A stretch of DNA of 53,244 nucleotides from AG-12 sp027319585 (GCA_027319585.1 DAHVMY010000006.1:1-53244), one strand, 5' to 3'; positions 25,065 through 33,704 are shown, counted from the first letter of the stretch. Program-made: numbers and translations. Notes: generated from the letters alone by a model not told the origin.

Positions 25065-25103
25065 CTTAGGAAAACTGATAGTTGTCGCAAGGTTAACTAA
25101 AGG
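25044..25103 (+). promoter_or_regulatory. Nested inverted repeats, probable MarR operator
   Basis: CCTTTAGTT (25044-25052) and its exact complement AACTAAAGG (25095-25103) flank the region, with the 12-base AGAC-TAAT-GTCT palindrome between them. The outer pair spans from within the promoter spacer to just upstream of the exporter ribosome-binding site. The regulator encoded last in the operon (26769-27257) is the likely binder, giving autoregulation and ligand-induced efflux. Loop-type binding at both outer arms is an inference. Confidence 0.6.
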
Positions 25104-25122
25104 AAAGGAGCGGAAGACTTCC

Positions 25123-26772
25123 ATGTCCCAGACTCGGCCCTCGATCCAGCTCTCCCAGCGGGCTCGGCTCGCCATCGTCGGAGCCGTCATGCTCGGGCTG
25201 TTCCTGAGCGCCCTCGACCAGACCGTGGTGGGCACCGCGCTGCCGACGATCGTCACCGACCTGGGCGGCAACAGCCTGTACGTCTGGGTCGTCACCGCCT
25301 ACCTGCTGACCAGCACCGTCACCATCCCGATCTACGGCAAGCTCTCCGACATCTTCGGGCGCAAGATCATGCTCATCATCGGGATATCCCTGTTCCTGGT
25401 CGGCTCGGCGCTCTCCGGACTCTCCCAGAACATGGCCGAGCTAATCCTCTTCAGAGGCCTCCAAGGGCTCGGTGCCGGAGCGCTCTTCCCGATCTCCCTG
25501 GCGGTCATCGGAGACCTCTTCACCCCCCGGGAGCGCGGCAAGTACCAGGGGTTCTTCGGGGCTGTCTTCGGGCTGGCGTTTTTGGTGGGACCGTTCCTGG
25601 GCGGGTTCATCACCGACAACATCAGCTGGCACTGGGTCTTCTACGTCAACGTCCCGATCGGAATCGTGGCGCTGGCGGTGATCTCCTCGATCCTGCCCAA
25701 CCACCGCAGCGACGGGCCGCGGCCCTCGATCGACTACTGGGGAACCCTGGTCTTCACCGCGGCCGTCATCCCGCTGCTCATCGGGCTCACCGAGAAGGGG
25801 CTGACCACCGCCTCCGGGCAGACCATCGGCTGGCTCGACTGGCGGGTCGGCGGATTGCTGGCGCTGGCCGGGGTGCTGGGGGCGGTGTTCATCTTCATCG
25901 AGAGCCGGGTGGCAGAGCCGATCGTGCCACTCGGGCTGTTCCGGGTGCGGACCTACGCCGCCTCCCAGGCAGCCATGTTCCTGCTGTCCTTCGGGTTCTT
26001 CATCGGGGTGATCTTCCTGCCCCGCTATTTCCAGGCCGTGCGCGACATCAGCGCCACCGCCTCCGGCTACATGCTCTGGCCGCTGCTCCTGGGCCTCATG
26101 GGCACCAGTGTCGTGGCCGGGCTGGTGATCAGCCGCACCGGGCGCTACAAGCTGCTGCTGGTGGGCGCCATGGTGGTCTCCACCATCGGGATGCTGCTGA
26201 TGACCCAGCTCTCCGCCACGGTAGGCGACTGGAGCCTCTGGGGCTGGATGCTGGTGATGGGCGTGGGCATCGGCCCCTCCATGTCGGGATACACGGTCGT
26301 GGTCCAGAATGCGGTGCCGCAGAGCGCCATCGGCGTCGCCACCAGCAACCTCACCTTCTTCCGGCAGGTGGGTGGATCGGTGGGGCTGGCGGTGGCAGGG
26401 ACCTACCTGGCTTCGACGTTCACCACCCAGCTCCCTCGCAACCTCGCCAGAGCGGGGGTTCCGAGGGCGCTCACCCAGCACTTTCAGGCGGGTGGCGAGT
26501 CGAGCCTGACCGGGGTGGGCAACCTCGCCTCCCAGCTGGCGCACGTGCTGCCCCCGGCATTGCAGCACTTCATCCCCGCGATCGTCTTCGCGATCCACCA
26601 GAGCCTGGCCCAGGCGATCGGGGGCAGCTTCTGGCTGGGCGTGGTTGCGTCAGGGCTCGCAGTCGTGGCCGCCCTCTACATGAAGGAGGTCCCGCTTCGG
26701 ACCTCGCTCGCCCCGGTGGCCGTCGAGGTGGAGCTCGAGGCCGTCGACCCGGAGCCGGTGGCGGTGCCTTGA
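25123..26772 (+). CDS. DHA2-family multidrug exporter (EmrB/QacA type)
   Basis: A 549-residue, 14-helix MFS antiporter. Diagnostic segments are LDQTVVGTALPTI in helix 1, WVVTAYLL, the loop motif GKLSDIFGRK, and motif C in helix 5 (FGLAFLVGPFLGGFI). An extended loop near 430-480 and an acidic tail follow the usual DHA2 layout. It exports hydrophobic or amphipathic toxicants using the proton gradient. GGAAAGGAG lies about a dozen bases before the ATG. The stop overlaps the start of the MarR gene (TTGA), so the regulator is translationally coupled to the pump. Confidence 0.93.
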   Translation: MSQTRPSIQLSQRARLAIVGAVMLGLFLSALDQTVVGTALPTIVTDLGGNSLYVWVVTAYLLTSTVTIPIYGKLSDIFGRKIMLIIGISLFLVGSALSGLSQNMAELILFRGLQGLGAGALFPISLAVIGDLFTPRERGKYQGFFGAVFGLAFLVGPFLGGFITDNISWHWVFYVNVPIGIVALAVISSILPNHRSDGPRPSIDYWGTLVFTAAVIPLLIGLTEKGLTTASGQTIGWLDWRVGGLLALAGVLGAVFIFIESRVAEPIVPLGLFRVRTYAASQAAMFLLSFGFFIGVIFLPRYFQAVRDISATASGYMLWPLLLGLMGTSVVAGLVISRTGRYKLLLVGAMVVSTIGMLLMTQLSATVGDWSLWGWMLVMGVGIGPSMSGYTVVVQNAVPQSAIGVATSNLTFFRQVGGSVGLAVAGTYLASTFTTQLPRNLARAGVPRALTQHFQAGGESSLTGVGNLASQLAHVLPPALQHFIPAIVFAIHQSLAQAIGGSFWLGVVASGLAVVAALYMKEVPLRTSLAPVAVEVELEAVDPEPVAVP

Positions 26773-27257
26773 GTCAGCCGTCCAGCTCGGTTGCCGGAGA
26801 GCTTGAGACCAGTCGCGCGGAGCTGCTGGGCCGCGCCCTCAACTCCCTGGATCGAATCTCCTCCAAACATTGGCGCAAGGGACCCGGGGCGTCCTTCGCC
26901 CGCAAGGACCTCTCCTTCGGGCAGATGCATGTGATCATGCTGCTGCACCAGCTGGGCCCGATGACGGTGGGACAGATGGCGGAGATGCTGGCAGTCTCCA
27001 TGCCTTCGGTGAGCTCGATGCTGGACCGGCTGGAGGAGCACTCCCTGGTGGAGCGCCATCGCGACGAGGCGGACCGGCGCCTGGTCCACGTCCGGCTGAC
27101 CGACCGCGGCCGGGCCGAGGCGGAGGAGGCGGCGGGTTTCCGCCGGGGGGCGATCGAAAAGGTTCTGCAGCGGTTCTCGGACCCGGAGCTGCGGGCGCTG
27201 CTGACCGTGGTCGAGGCCGTGGAGCGGACGATCGGCTGCCTGGATCAGGCGGACTGA
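26769..27257 (+). CDS. MarR-family repressor of the upstream exporter
   Basis: A 162-residue winged-helix regulator. The sequence MTVGQMAEMLAVSMPSVSSMLDRLEEHSLVERHRDEADRRLVHVRLTDRG carries recognition helix and wing in the MarR pattern. The TTG start overlaps the exporter stop by three bases. The gene comes after the pump rather than before it, so its level rises with the pump's, a simple feedback arrangement. The ligand is unknown. The final 13 bases overlap the end of the convergent EAL-GAF-GGDEF gene. Confidence 0.92.
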   Translation: MSQPSSSVAGELETSRAELLGRALNSLDRISSKHWRKGPGASFARKDLSFGQMHVIMLLHQLGPMTVGQMAEMLAVSMPSVSSMLDRLEEHSLVERHRDEADRRLVHVRLTDRGRAEAEEAAGFRRGAIEKVLQRFSDPELRALLTVVEAVERTIGCLDQAD

Positions 27258-29230
27258 GCGCCGGGGGGCCGGGCGGTCGCGATCCGATTGCCGCCCCGCC
27301 TCTTCACCGAGTACATCGCGGCGTCGGCCGCGGAGAGCAGCTGGAGCAGCGACCTCCCGTGGTCGGGGTACCTCGCGAGCCCGGCGGACGCGGTCACGCG
27401 CGGGACCGGGCAGCCGTCCGGCAGGACGATCCGGGCAAGGCGCCGGCGCAGCTCCCGCCAGACCCGCCCCGCTCCCTCCCTGCCCGCCTGGTGCAGGAGG
27501 AGGACGAACTCCTCACCGCCGTAGCGGACTCCGACGTCGTCCGCCCTCACCGAGTCCTGGATCGCCCGCCCCACCGCGCGCAGCACCGAGTCGCCGGTGC
27601 CGTGACCCGCGAAGTCGTTGACCAGCTTGAACTTGTCCAGGTCCAGCATCACCAGCGCCAGCGGGCGCTGCTCGCGCTCCGCCAGCGCCAGCTCGCGCCG
27701 CCCGGAGTCGCGCAGCCAGCGGCTGTTGCGCAGGCCGGTCAGCGAGTCGGTGATGGCGTTCTCCGCCTGCTCCGAGTAGAGTTCGGCGCTGTGCCAGGCG
27801 GCCGCGAGCATGTGCCCCACCAGGCTGGCGGTGGTGAGCTCGGCGGGGCTGAACGCTCCAGTGCGGAAGCGCACCAGATTCAGGATCCCCAGGCGGCGGT
27901 CCGCCGCAACCAGCGGGACCAGCAGCATCGACTCCTCGTCGGCTCTGGTCCCGGGCAGGTGTCCCGCCGCCGGGTGGGCCTCGGCGTCGTTCACCAGCTG
28001 GGGTGTCCCCAGGTCCAAGGCCCACCCGGTGATGCCGGTCCCGATGGCGAACGTGTGGCCCATGACTCCCGCCACGTAGCTGGGCTCGATCGCGGACCTG
28101 GCCAACAGGGGGCGGAAGCGCAGGGCGTCCCAGTCGGCCCGATACACCGTCAGCCCGTCGTAGGGGACCAGCCGGGCCAGGTGGTCAGCGGCGAGCTCGA
28201 GGATGACGTCCGGCTGGTGCTCGCCCTGCAGCGACCTGGCCGCCTGTCCCAGCTCCTCGGCCACGTCGAAGGGCGGCTTGACCCGTACCAGCCCATCCCC
28301 CCCTTCACGAGCCGGTGCGCCCTGAGAGTCCAGACCGGGAGCGACGGCCGCGTCCTGGCTGTCGATGTCCAACAGCACCCGGGGGCACGGGATCTCCACC
28401 GCCAGGGGTCCCTCGAGCTCGACGGGGCGCCCCAGCAGCGGGCCGGACCCGTAGGCCACGCCGAGTTCGAGCAGCACCGCCACCTCCTGGTCCTGAGACA
28501 CGTCGCCGGCCACGAGCCGGCTGCCGATGCTGCCGGCGAACAGCGACAGGCCGCGCATGACTGCGGCGTAGCCCTCGCCATGGGCGAGCCCATGGACCAG
28601 GCTGGCGTCGAGGTGGAGGAACTCCGGCAGCACGCGGGCCAGGCTGGCAATCGGGGTTCGGCTCTCCCCGATGTCCAGAAAGGCGACCTTGAAGCCATGG
28701 AGCCGGAGATCGAACGCGAGATCCGCAGTCGGGACCACGTCGGTGACGTCGTCCGATTCGTTCAACTGCCAGACGACCCGAGTCGCGGGGATGTCGGCGC
28801 GGCGGGCAGCGCGCGCCAGCAGAGCAGCGACGCCGCGGCGCTGCCTCCGGTACCCGACCAGACTCATGAGGACGGTGCTCGGGCGGAGCCGCTTGGCGGC
28901 TTCGAACTGGGCGTTGAGCAGGGCGTCGTCGAGCCGCTCCAGCAGATCGGCGGCGGCGGCGGCGCGCCAGAAGTCATCAGGGGAGGGCACCGCGTCCAAG
29001 CGGGGCAGCCGCCAGCGCAGCTGGTACCCGAGGACCGCCCGATCCGTCAAGCGCAGGATCGGCTCGGCAGTGACTCGCATGGCACCCGGCTCCACAAGCT
29101 GCCTGACCGCGGCGCTGGCGGCGGCGGTGACCTCGGGGGAGATCGACTGGCGATCAACCATCAAGCCCGAGTCCGACGTCCATCGGGACTGGCTGGGCTC
29201 GTCCACGAATTCAGTCACGGCCATGGCCAC
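27245..29230 (-). CDS. Degenerate EAL - GAF - GGDEF diguanylate cyclase
   Basis: A 661-residue soluble protein with an unusual order. An EAL-fold domain is at about 55-290, a GAF domain at about 340-490 and GGDEF at 495-660. The EAL part has lost its signature: GYQLRWRL replaces xEALxR, and WQLNESDD and AFLDIG replace the metal-binding motifs, so it is probably a non-catalytic sensor. GGDEF keeps GGEEF at 571-575 and an RADD inhibitory site at 562-565, spaced five residues before it, indicating an active, product-inhibited cyclase. It lies last in a run after the split-barrel and CPBP genes. Confidence 0.88.
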   Translation of the reverse strand: MAMAVTEFVDEPSQSRWTSDSGLMVDRQSISPEVTAAASAAVRQLVEPGAMRVTAEPILRLTDRAVLGYQLRWRLPRLDAVPSPDDFWRAAAAADLLERLDDALLNAQFEAAKRLRPSTVLMSLVGYRRQRRGVAALLARAARRADIPATRVVWQLNESDDVTDVVPTADLAFDLRLHGFKVAFLDIGESRTPIASLARVLPEFLHLDASLVHGLAHGEGYAAVMRGLSLFAGSIGSRLVAGDVSQDQEVAVLLELGVAYGSGPLLGRPVELEGPLAVEIPCPRVLLDIDSQDAAVAPGLDSQGAPAREGGDGLVRVKPPFDVAEELGQAARSLQGEHQPDVILELAADHLARLVPYDGLTVYRADWDALRFRPLLARSAIEPSYVAGVMGHTFAIGTGITGWALDLGTPQLVNDAEAHPAAGHLPGTRADEESMLLVPLVAADRRLGILNLVRFRTGAFSPAELTTASLVGHMLAAAWHSAELYSEQAENAITDSLTGLRNSRWLRDSGRRELALAEREQRPLALVMLDLDKFKLVNDFAGHGTGDSVLRAVGRAIQDSVRADDVGVRYGGEEFVLLLHQAGREGAGRVWRELRRRLARIVLPDGCPVPRVTASAGLARYPDHGRSLLQLLSAADAAMYSVKRRGGNRIATARPPGAQSA

Positions 29231-29271
29231 CTGGCGATTCTCGGATATGACTCACTGGCTAAGGGACACGA

Positions 29272-29895
29272 TCAGGTCACAGCTCTGTGGTGGCGCGGAT
29301 GCGGTAGCGGCAGCCCCGGCCAGGTCAGGGTCATCTCGGAGAAGACCAGATGGGCCAACAGCGCCGGGGTCAGAGACCCGGAGCCAACTCGAAGGCAGGT
29401 GGTGACCAGTCCCAGCAGGACCCCGCCGCCGACCACGGCCGGGTTTCCCGAGGCGAGCTGGACCGCGGCGTAAACCGCCACCTCGGGCCCGGATTGCAGC
29501 AGACCCTGGCTCCCATCCCCCAGCATCGCCTCCCTCCAGAAGAGCTCCTCTCCAACCGCGGCCGGGACCACCAGCAACTCCCTCAGCGCCCGCGGCCGGG
29601 AGTCGGTGCAGCGACGCACCTGGCTGAGCCAGCGCCGACCCGGGGAGGAGCGGTTCAGCAGCCGGCCGGTCCCGAACGTGACCAGGTAGGCGCAGAGCCC
29701 AGCCATCACTCCTCCGGCGATCCATCCCGGATCCGCTCGCAGCCGGGGCCGGGGCCGTCCCGGGGCGGTCAGAACCCCGGATGACACCAGGGCGGTGGTC
29801 ATCGCCGCCCAGAACCACCGGGGCTGCCAGAACGCGGCTCGGACCGCGCCCACCTGGACCAGCACCCCCAGCGTTCCGCGCCAACGCAAAGACAC
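29272..29895 (-). CDS. CPBP-family intramembrane protease (Rce1-like)
   Basis: A 207-residue membrane protein with about five helices. The CPBP motif 1, GEELFWRE (EExxxR), and the later His in LAHLVFSEM are the expected catalytic residues of the Abi/CPBP intramembrane glutamate-type proteases (PF02517). It may cleave prenylated or bacteriocin-type peptides or have a stress role; the substrate is unknown. The GTG start at 29895 has GAGG five bases upstream and lies one base from the stop of the split-barrel gene, so the pair is cotranscribed. Confidence 0.83.
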   Translation of the reverse strand: MSLRWRGTLGVLVQVGAVRAAFWQPRWFWAAMTTALVSSGVLTAPGRPRPRLRADPGWIAGGVMAGLCAYLVTFGTGRLLNRSSPGRRWLSQVRRCTDSRPRALRELLVVPAAVGEELFWREAMLGDGSQGLLQSGPEVAVYAAVQLASGNPAVVGGGVLLGLVTTCLRVGSGSLTPALLAHLVFSEMTLTWPGLPLPHPRHHRAVT

Positions 29896-29896
29896 C

Positions 29897-31351
29897 TCAT
29901 CCTCGCCTCATAAGCCGGTCCAGCGCGGCCGCTCCCGAGAACGCCGCGGAGCGCACGGCCTCCCGAGCGGCCCGGTCCAGTGGAAGGCCACGCTGCCCAG
30001 CAACCGTGCCCCGCAGAGGTTTGACGACCGCCACTCTCAGGTCGTCGGGCAGCTCGCGGCGGAGCACCCGGCGGGAGCGCTCCAGGAGCCGGTCGTGACG
30101 CCTAGATTCCGAATTAAGATCAAGGGACCGCGGGTGCAGACGCACCGCCGCCCCCGCCAACCTGTGCCCGGGCACCCGGCGCTCGCCCCGGATCAGGAGC
30201 GCCTGGGTCCAATCACGCTCCAGCTCGAAGCGATTGGCAAGGTAGGTCAGCTGGGCTCGAAGAGCTGGGTCCGGTGCCAGCGCCGCCCAGGCCGAGTACC
30301 AGGGAGCGATCGCGTTGGTGGCGCTGAAGAGCTCCTCCAGGGCCGCCCACGCCCGGGCCGACAGTGTCAGAGGAGCGGCTCTGGTCAATCCCGCGCGGCG
30401 CGCGGCGGACCCCACCTCGGGGGTGCTCACGCGCCCACTGCGGATCTCCCTCCCCGCTGCGGCGCGGGCGGCGACGCCCGCCGCCAGATCCGGGATCCAG
30501 CCCGGTGGTTTGGTGAAGCCGTAGGTCGAGCGGGGCACCAACACCCGCCACCCCGTCCCCGGCTCCAGTCGTCCGATCCAACCCACCTGCCGGGCCAGCT
30601 CGTAGGTGTCGTCGAGCACCCGGACCGCCAGCGACGCTCGCGGGACCGCGCCCGCAGGAAGCCCCCGCTGGTCCCGGACCAGAATCCGCCCGGCGCGATC
30701 CTGCCTGACCTGGGCCGGATAGACGAGCGGGGCACCCTGGCCGCCACTGGGAACGGCGAGCACCGAGGGCACCCCGTCAAGGAGCATCTGCCGGCCTCTG
30801 CGGTCCAGCGCTCCCGGCTGGAAGTCGCGGTGGCTCGCAGACCCGCGCCCGGAGGCGCCCGATCCCGGCCCCCAGCTCGAGACGCGGCGGAGTTCGAGCC
30901 CGTCGGGCCCGAACACACCCACCTCCACCACCCGGACGCGGATGAGAATCCGCCGCCAGTACTGGCGGTAGAGACCTCGCCATCGCAAATCGGACGCGGA
31001 GTCGTAGAAGAGCGGCCGCGCGCCCTCTGGGCCGCTCATCAGCTCGAAGAGGGTGGTGAGATTGGTGGTGCCATCCCCCTCCAGGACCTCGGCCTCGCCG
31101 CGCACGAGCACCGGCCGATGCTCCGGCTCGTAGCGCAGCAGCGCCACCTTGGGATGGCGCCTGATGTTGCGCACCTTGGCCTGGAAGCCGACCGTGGTGG
31201 AGGTCCAGATCTCGCCGCTGGCGGGCAGCAGGCGCGCCCCCGTCGCCGCCAGCACCGGCACGCCCCAGGGATTGACGGTGGCGAGATCCCACTGCAGAAA
31301 GCGATCCAGGCGAGCCAGCTCGGGGATGTCGGCGAGTTCGGCGCTGCGCAT
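29897..31351 (-). CDS. Two-part pyridoxamine-phosphate-oxidase-like split-barrel protein
   Basis: A 484-residue protein from the ATG at 31351. The upstream part of the open frame is antisense to the SRPBCC gene and not conserved. The N-terminal 140 residues look like an FMN/F420 split barrel: ATVNPWGVPVLAAT, GEIWTSTTVGFQAKVRNIRRHPKVALL and RGEAEVLEGD. A second barrel-like segment starts near DGVPSVLAVPSG and is followed by a helical C-terminal region of about 200 residues that I do not recognise. Redox or cofactor-binding activity is inferred. It starts 57 bases from the divergent SRPBCC gene and heads the run through CPBP to GGDEF. Confidence 0.7.
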   Translation of the reverse strand: MRSAELADIPELARLDRFLQWDLATVNPWGVPVLAATGARLLPASGEIWTSTTVGFQAKVRNIRRHPKVALLRYEPEHRPVLVRGEAEVLEGDGTTNLTTLFELMSGPEGARPLFYDSASDLRWRGLYRQYWRRILIRVRVVEVGVFGPDGLELRRVSSWGPGSGASGRGSASHRDFQPGALDRRGRQMLLDGVPSVLAVPSGGQGAPLVYPAQVRQDRAGRILVRDQRGLPAGAVPRASLAVRVLDDTYELARQVGWIGRLEPGTGWRVLVPRSTYGFTKPPGWIPDLAAGVAARAAAGREIRSGRVSTPEVGSAARRAGLTRAAPLTLSARAWAALEELFSATNAIAPWYSAWAALAPDPALRAQLTYLANRFELERDWTQALLIRGERRVPGHRLAGAAVRLHPRSLDLNSESRRHDRLLERSRRVLRRELPDDLRVAVVKPLRGTVAGQRGLPLDRAAREAVRSAAFSGAAALDRLMRRG

Positions 31352-31408
31352 CGCCGCTACGGTACGGGATATTCTCGGTGCGCCACATGGAAATCTTCGC
31401 AGCCGGCA

Positions 31409-31918
31409 ATGCCTGAGGTCCGCCACCGGATCGTGATCCCGGTCAGCCCGGAGGCCGCCTGGGACTTCATCGCCGACGTTCGGCACGCGCCCGAGTGGAT
31501 GTTCGGGGTCAAGGAGATCACCGGCTCCTCCGCCCCTCCGCTGCGGCGGGGAGACCGGCTCCACATCCGCCTGGTGGCCGGCGGCAAGTTCGCCGACAGC
31601 GAGTGGGTCATCGGGGACTGCGAACGGCCCTTCTTGGTCAGCAGCCGGGGCCACGCCATGGGGGCCACGGCCGAGCTCAGGATCGAGTGCCAACCGGTGG
31701 GCGCGGGCAGGACCGAGGTCACCCAGCGGCTGCAGTACCGGCTCCCCGGGGGGGCGCTGGGATATCTGGCGGGACGCTTCGGGGTGAGCGGGATCCTGGA
31801 GATGCAGGCGCACCGCTCCCTGCAGGCCCTTTTCAATCTCCTGGCGCCGAGCTCGCGCTCCCCAGAGCTTCGGACGACCGACATGGATGCGGAGCCGGGG
31901 AAGGCCGGACCGATTTGA
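31409..31918 (+). CDS. SRPBCC (START/Bet v1-like) domain protein
   Basis: A 169-residue helix-grip protein. It has the opening strand VRHRIVIPVSPEAAWDFIADVRHAPEW, a central sheet with RGDRLHIRLVAGGKFADSEWVI, and the long C-terminal helix GILEMQAHRSLQALFNLL, as in polyketide-cyclase/CoxG-like SRPBCC proteins that bind hydrophobic ligands. The ligand is unknown. The stop TGA shares bases with the TTG of the lipoate-ligase-like gene (TTGA), so the three genes through def form one coupled operon. Confidence 0.82.
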   Translation: MPEVRHRIVIPVSPEAAWDFIADVRHAPEWMFGVKEITGSSAPPLRRGDRLHIRLVAGGKFADSEWVIGDCERPFLVSSRGHAMGATAELRIECQPVGAGRTEVTQRLQYRLPGGALGYLAGRFGVSGILEMQAHRSLQALFNLLAPSSRSPELRTTDMDAEPGKAGPI

Positions 31919-32628
31919 ACCAGCCGGGCCGCATGCCCACCGGCTGGACCGCCTACTTCGACCAGGCCCTTCCGGAGGATGACGCCACGGTGGCCGGCCG
32001 CGCGGGGCTGGATCTGGCGCCGGACCTTTCCCGGGAGGTCCGGGTGGTCCCGCTGCTGACCGCGCCCGGGGTGACGATCGGACCCTCGGTGGCCCGGCGG
32101 CAGGGTGTCCTGGAGGCGATCCGGACGATCCCTGGGATCGGTGAGGTGCGCGTTAGCCCCATCGGGGGAACCATCGGGCCCGGCGGCCCGGAGTGGTTGA
32201 GCATGCTGATGGTTGCCCGCCTGCCCGACCAGCTCGCCAGACCCCTCGACCTGCTGCTGGCCGTGGTGCAGGGGATCCTGGAGGCGAGGCTTAGCTCCTT
32301 GGCGGTCACCCTGACCGCCGGGAGGGTGGCCGGGGCCTGGTGTCCAGGCTTCAGCGACCTCTCGGTCGAGGGGAGGAAGCTGGTCGGAGTCGGATTCAAG
32401 CTGACCCGGGAGGTAGGGCTGATGAGAGCGGTGGTCGGGCTCAGCCGGCCCGATGCCCTCTCCCTCACCGCCCTGGGGCTTGCCCACCGTGCCATCGGCG
32501 TGGAGATCTCGGCCCAGCACCTCGCCTTTCTGGGAGAGCTGATCGGCCGGCCAGAGCTGGCGCAGGCGGAGGCGATCCCACTCCTGGCCGCCCCGGGCAG
32601 GCTGCGTCCTGCGAAGATCTGGGAGTGA
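31915..32628 (+). CDS. Lipoate-protein-ligase-A-like (BPL/LplA superfamily) protein
   Basis: A 237-residue member of the biotin/lipoate ligase fold. RVSPIGGTIGPGGPEW occupies the place of the RRxSGGxxVxHxxG lipoyl-AMP loop, and GAWCPGFSDLSVEGRKLVGVGFKLTRE contains the Lys-bearing GRKLVG motif seen in LplA and octanoyltransferases. The loop is divergent (RV rather than RR), so the substrate could differ. The TTG start overlaps the SRPBCC stop and its own stop overlaps the def start (GTGA). Alternative ATG at 31933. Probable role: attaching lipoate or a related acid to a carrier domain. Confidence 0.75.
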   Translation: MNQPGRMPTGWTAYFDQALPEDDATVAGRAGLDLAPDLSREVRVVPLLTAPGVTIGPSVARRQGVLEAIRTIPGIGEVRVSPIGGTIGPGGPEWLSMLMVARLPDQLARPLDLLLAVVQGILEARLSSLAVTLTAGRVAGAWCPGFSDLSVEGRKLVGVGFKLTREVGLMRAVVGLSRPDALSLTALGLAHRAIGVEISAQHLAFLGELIGRPELAQAEAIPLLAAPGRLRPAKIWE

Positions 32629-33131
32629 AGCCCACCGCCCCCCTGCAACTGGTGTTCGACCCCGCCCCGGTCCTGCACCAGCACGCGCGCCCGATCCGCG
32701 TCTTCGACAACCAGCTGCGACGGTTGGTCGATGAGATGTACGTGCGCTGCGAGGAGTGGAACGGGGTGGGGCTGGCGGCGCCCCAGGTGGGGCTCAACCT
32801 CCAGCTCGCGGTGATCGTCTACGAGGACCGCAAGTTCGCCATCTGCAATCCTGAGCTGGTGGCGGGCAGCGGGGAGGTAGACGCGATCGAGGGTTGCCTT
32901 TCGCTGCCAGGCCGGGCCGGGCTGATTCGCCGCTTTGAGCGGGTGACGGTGCGGTATCGCAACGTCCATGGGCGTGGGGTGGTGCGCTCCTTCGAGGGCT
33001 GGCTCGCGCGCATCGTCCAGCACGAGTCGGACCACCTGCAGGGCATGCTCTGCCCTGAGCGGCTGGCCCCAGGGGCGGTGTTCCAGGAGGTCACAGAGGA
33101 AGAGGGTACGGAGGAGGCCGGGGCCGGCTGA
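32625..33131 (+). CDS. def: Peptide deformylase
   Basis: A 168-residue metalloenzyme removing the formyl group from nascent N-terminal Met. All three motifs are intact: GVGLAAPQVG (47-56), EGCLSLP with metal ligand Cys91, and QHESDHLQG with His133, Glu134 and His137. The GTG start overlaps the ligase-like stop by four bases. The usual fmt neighbour is absent, and instead it is third in an operon with SRPBCC and a lipoate-ligase-like gene. A GC hairpin follows the stop. Confidence 0.95.
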   Translation: MKPTAPLQLVFDPAPVLHQHARPIRVFDNQLRRLVDEMYVRCEEWNGVGLAAPQVGLNLQLAVIVYEDRKFAICNPELVAGSGEVDAIEGCLSLPGRAGLIRRFERVTVRYRNVHGRGVVRSFEGWLARIVQHESDHLQGMLCPERLAPGAVFQEVTEEEGTEEAGAG

Positions 33132-33163
33132 AGCCGGGTGGGCCGGCGCCGACCCACCCGGCT
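33132..33163. terminator. Bidirectional hairpin terminator between def and yceI
   Basis: An 11-base arm AGCCGGGTGGG (33132-33142) pairs exactly with CCCACCCGGCT (33153-33163) across a ten-base loop. It occupies the short gap between the convergent def and YceI genes. There is no T-tract, as is usual in high-GC genomes. Confidence 0.8.
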
Positions 33164-33170
33164 GCGGTTC

Positions 33171-33704
33171 TCAGGCGGCCTCGGCGACCTCGTTGACCTC
33201 CGCGTCGATGGAGATCTTGATCTCGTCTCCGACCAGTACACCCCCGGTCTCGAGCGCGACGTTCCAGGTGAGCCCGAACTCCTGGCGGCTGATCTTCGTG
33301 GTCGCCTCGAAGCCCGCCGCCTTGACCCCATAGGGGCTGGTCTGGATCCCCAGCGAGGTCACATCCAGGCTGACCGGCCGGGTGACGTCCTTGATCGTGA
33401 GGTCTCCCTCCACCCGGTAGCGGTCGCCGCCGACGGATTCCACCCGACGGCTCTGGAAGACGATCTCGGGGTACTTCTCTGCGTCCAGGAAGTCCGCGGA
33501 CACCAGGTGGGCGTTGCGCTGGGGCTCGCGCGTGTCGATGCTGGCCGCCTTGATGACCGCCCGCACCGAGCTCTTGGTGAGGTCGTCGGGGTCGATGTCC
33601 ACGTCCACCGAGAACTCCTTGAAGTTACCCTTGACGGTGCTGATCATCATGTGGCGCACCGAGAACTCCACTGCCGAATGGGCCATGTCCAGTTTCCAAG
33701 CCAT
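33171..33704 (-). CDS. YceI-family lipid-binding protein
   Basis: A 177-residue YceI-like (PF04264) lipocalin-fold protein that would bind a polyprenoid chain. Typical features are the start WKLDMAHSAVEFSVRHMMISTVKGNF, FLDAEKYPEIVFQS, DLTIKDVTRPV and the C-terminal VLVGDEIKISIDAE strand. No signal peptide is present, so it is cytoplasmic, unlike E. coli YceI. GGAGG lies a few bases upstream of the ATG. It is divergent from a MarR regulator, with a palindromic operator between them that could control both. Confidence 0.93.
   Translation of the reverse strand: MAWKLDMAHSAVEFSVRHMMISTVKGNFKEFSVDVDIDPDDLTKSSVRAVIKAASIDTREPQRNAHLVSADFLDAEKYPEIVFQSRRVESVGGDRYRVEGDLTIKDVTRPVSLDVTSLGIQTSPYGVKAAGFEATTKISRQEFGLTWNVALETGGVLVGDEIKISIDAEVNEVAEAA

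Noticed and set aside
26870..29473. 867-residue plus-strand open frame
   Set aside because: It is antisense to the EAL-GAF-GGDEF gene; Gly/Arg/Gln-rich with no recognisable domain.
29795..31408. Upstream extension of the SRPBCC frame
   Set aside because: It is antisense to the split-barrel gene; the SRPBCC fold starts at ATG 31409.
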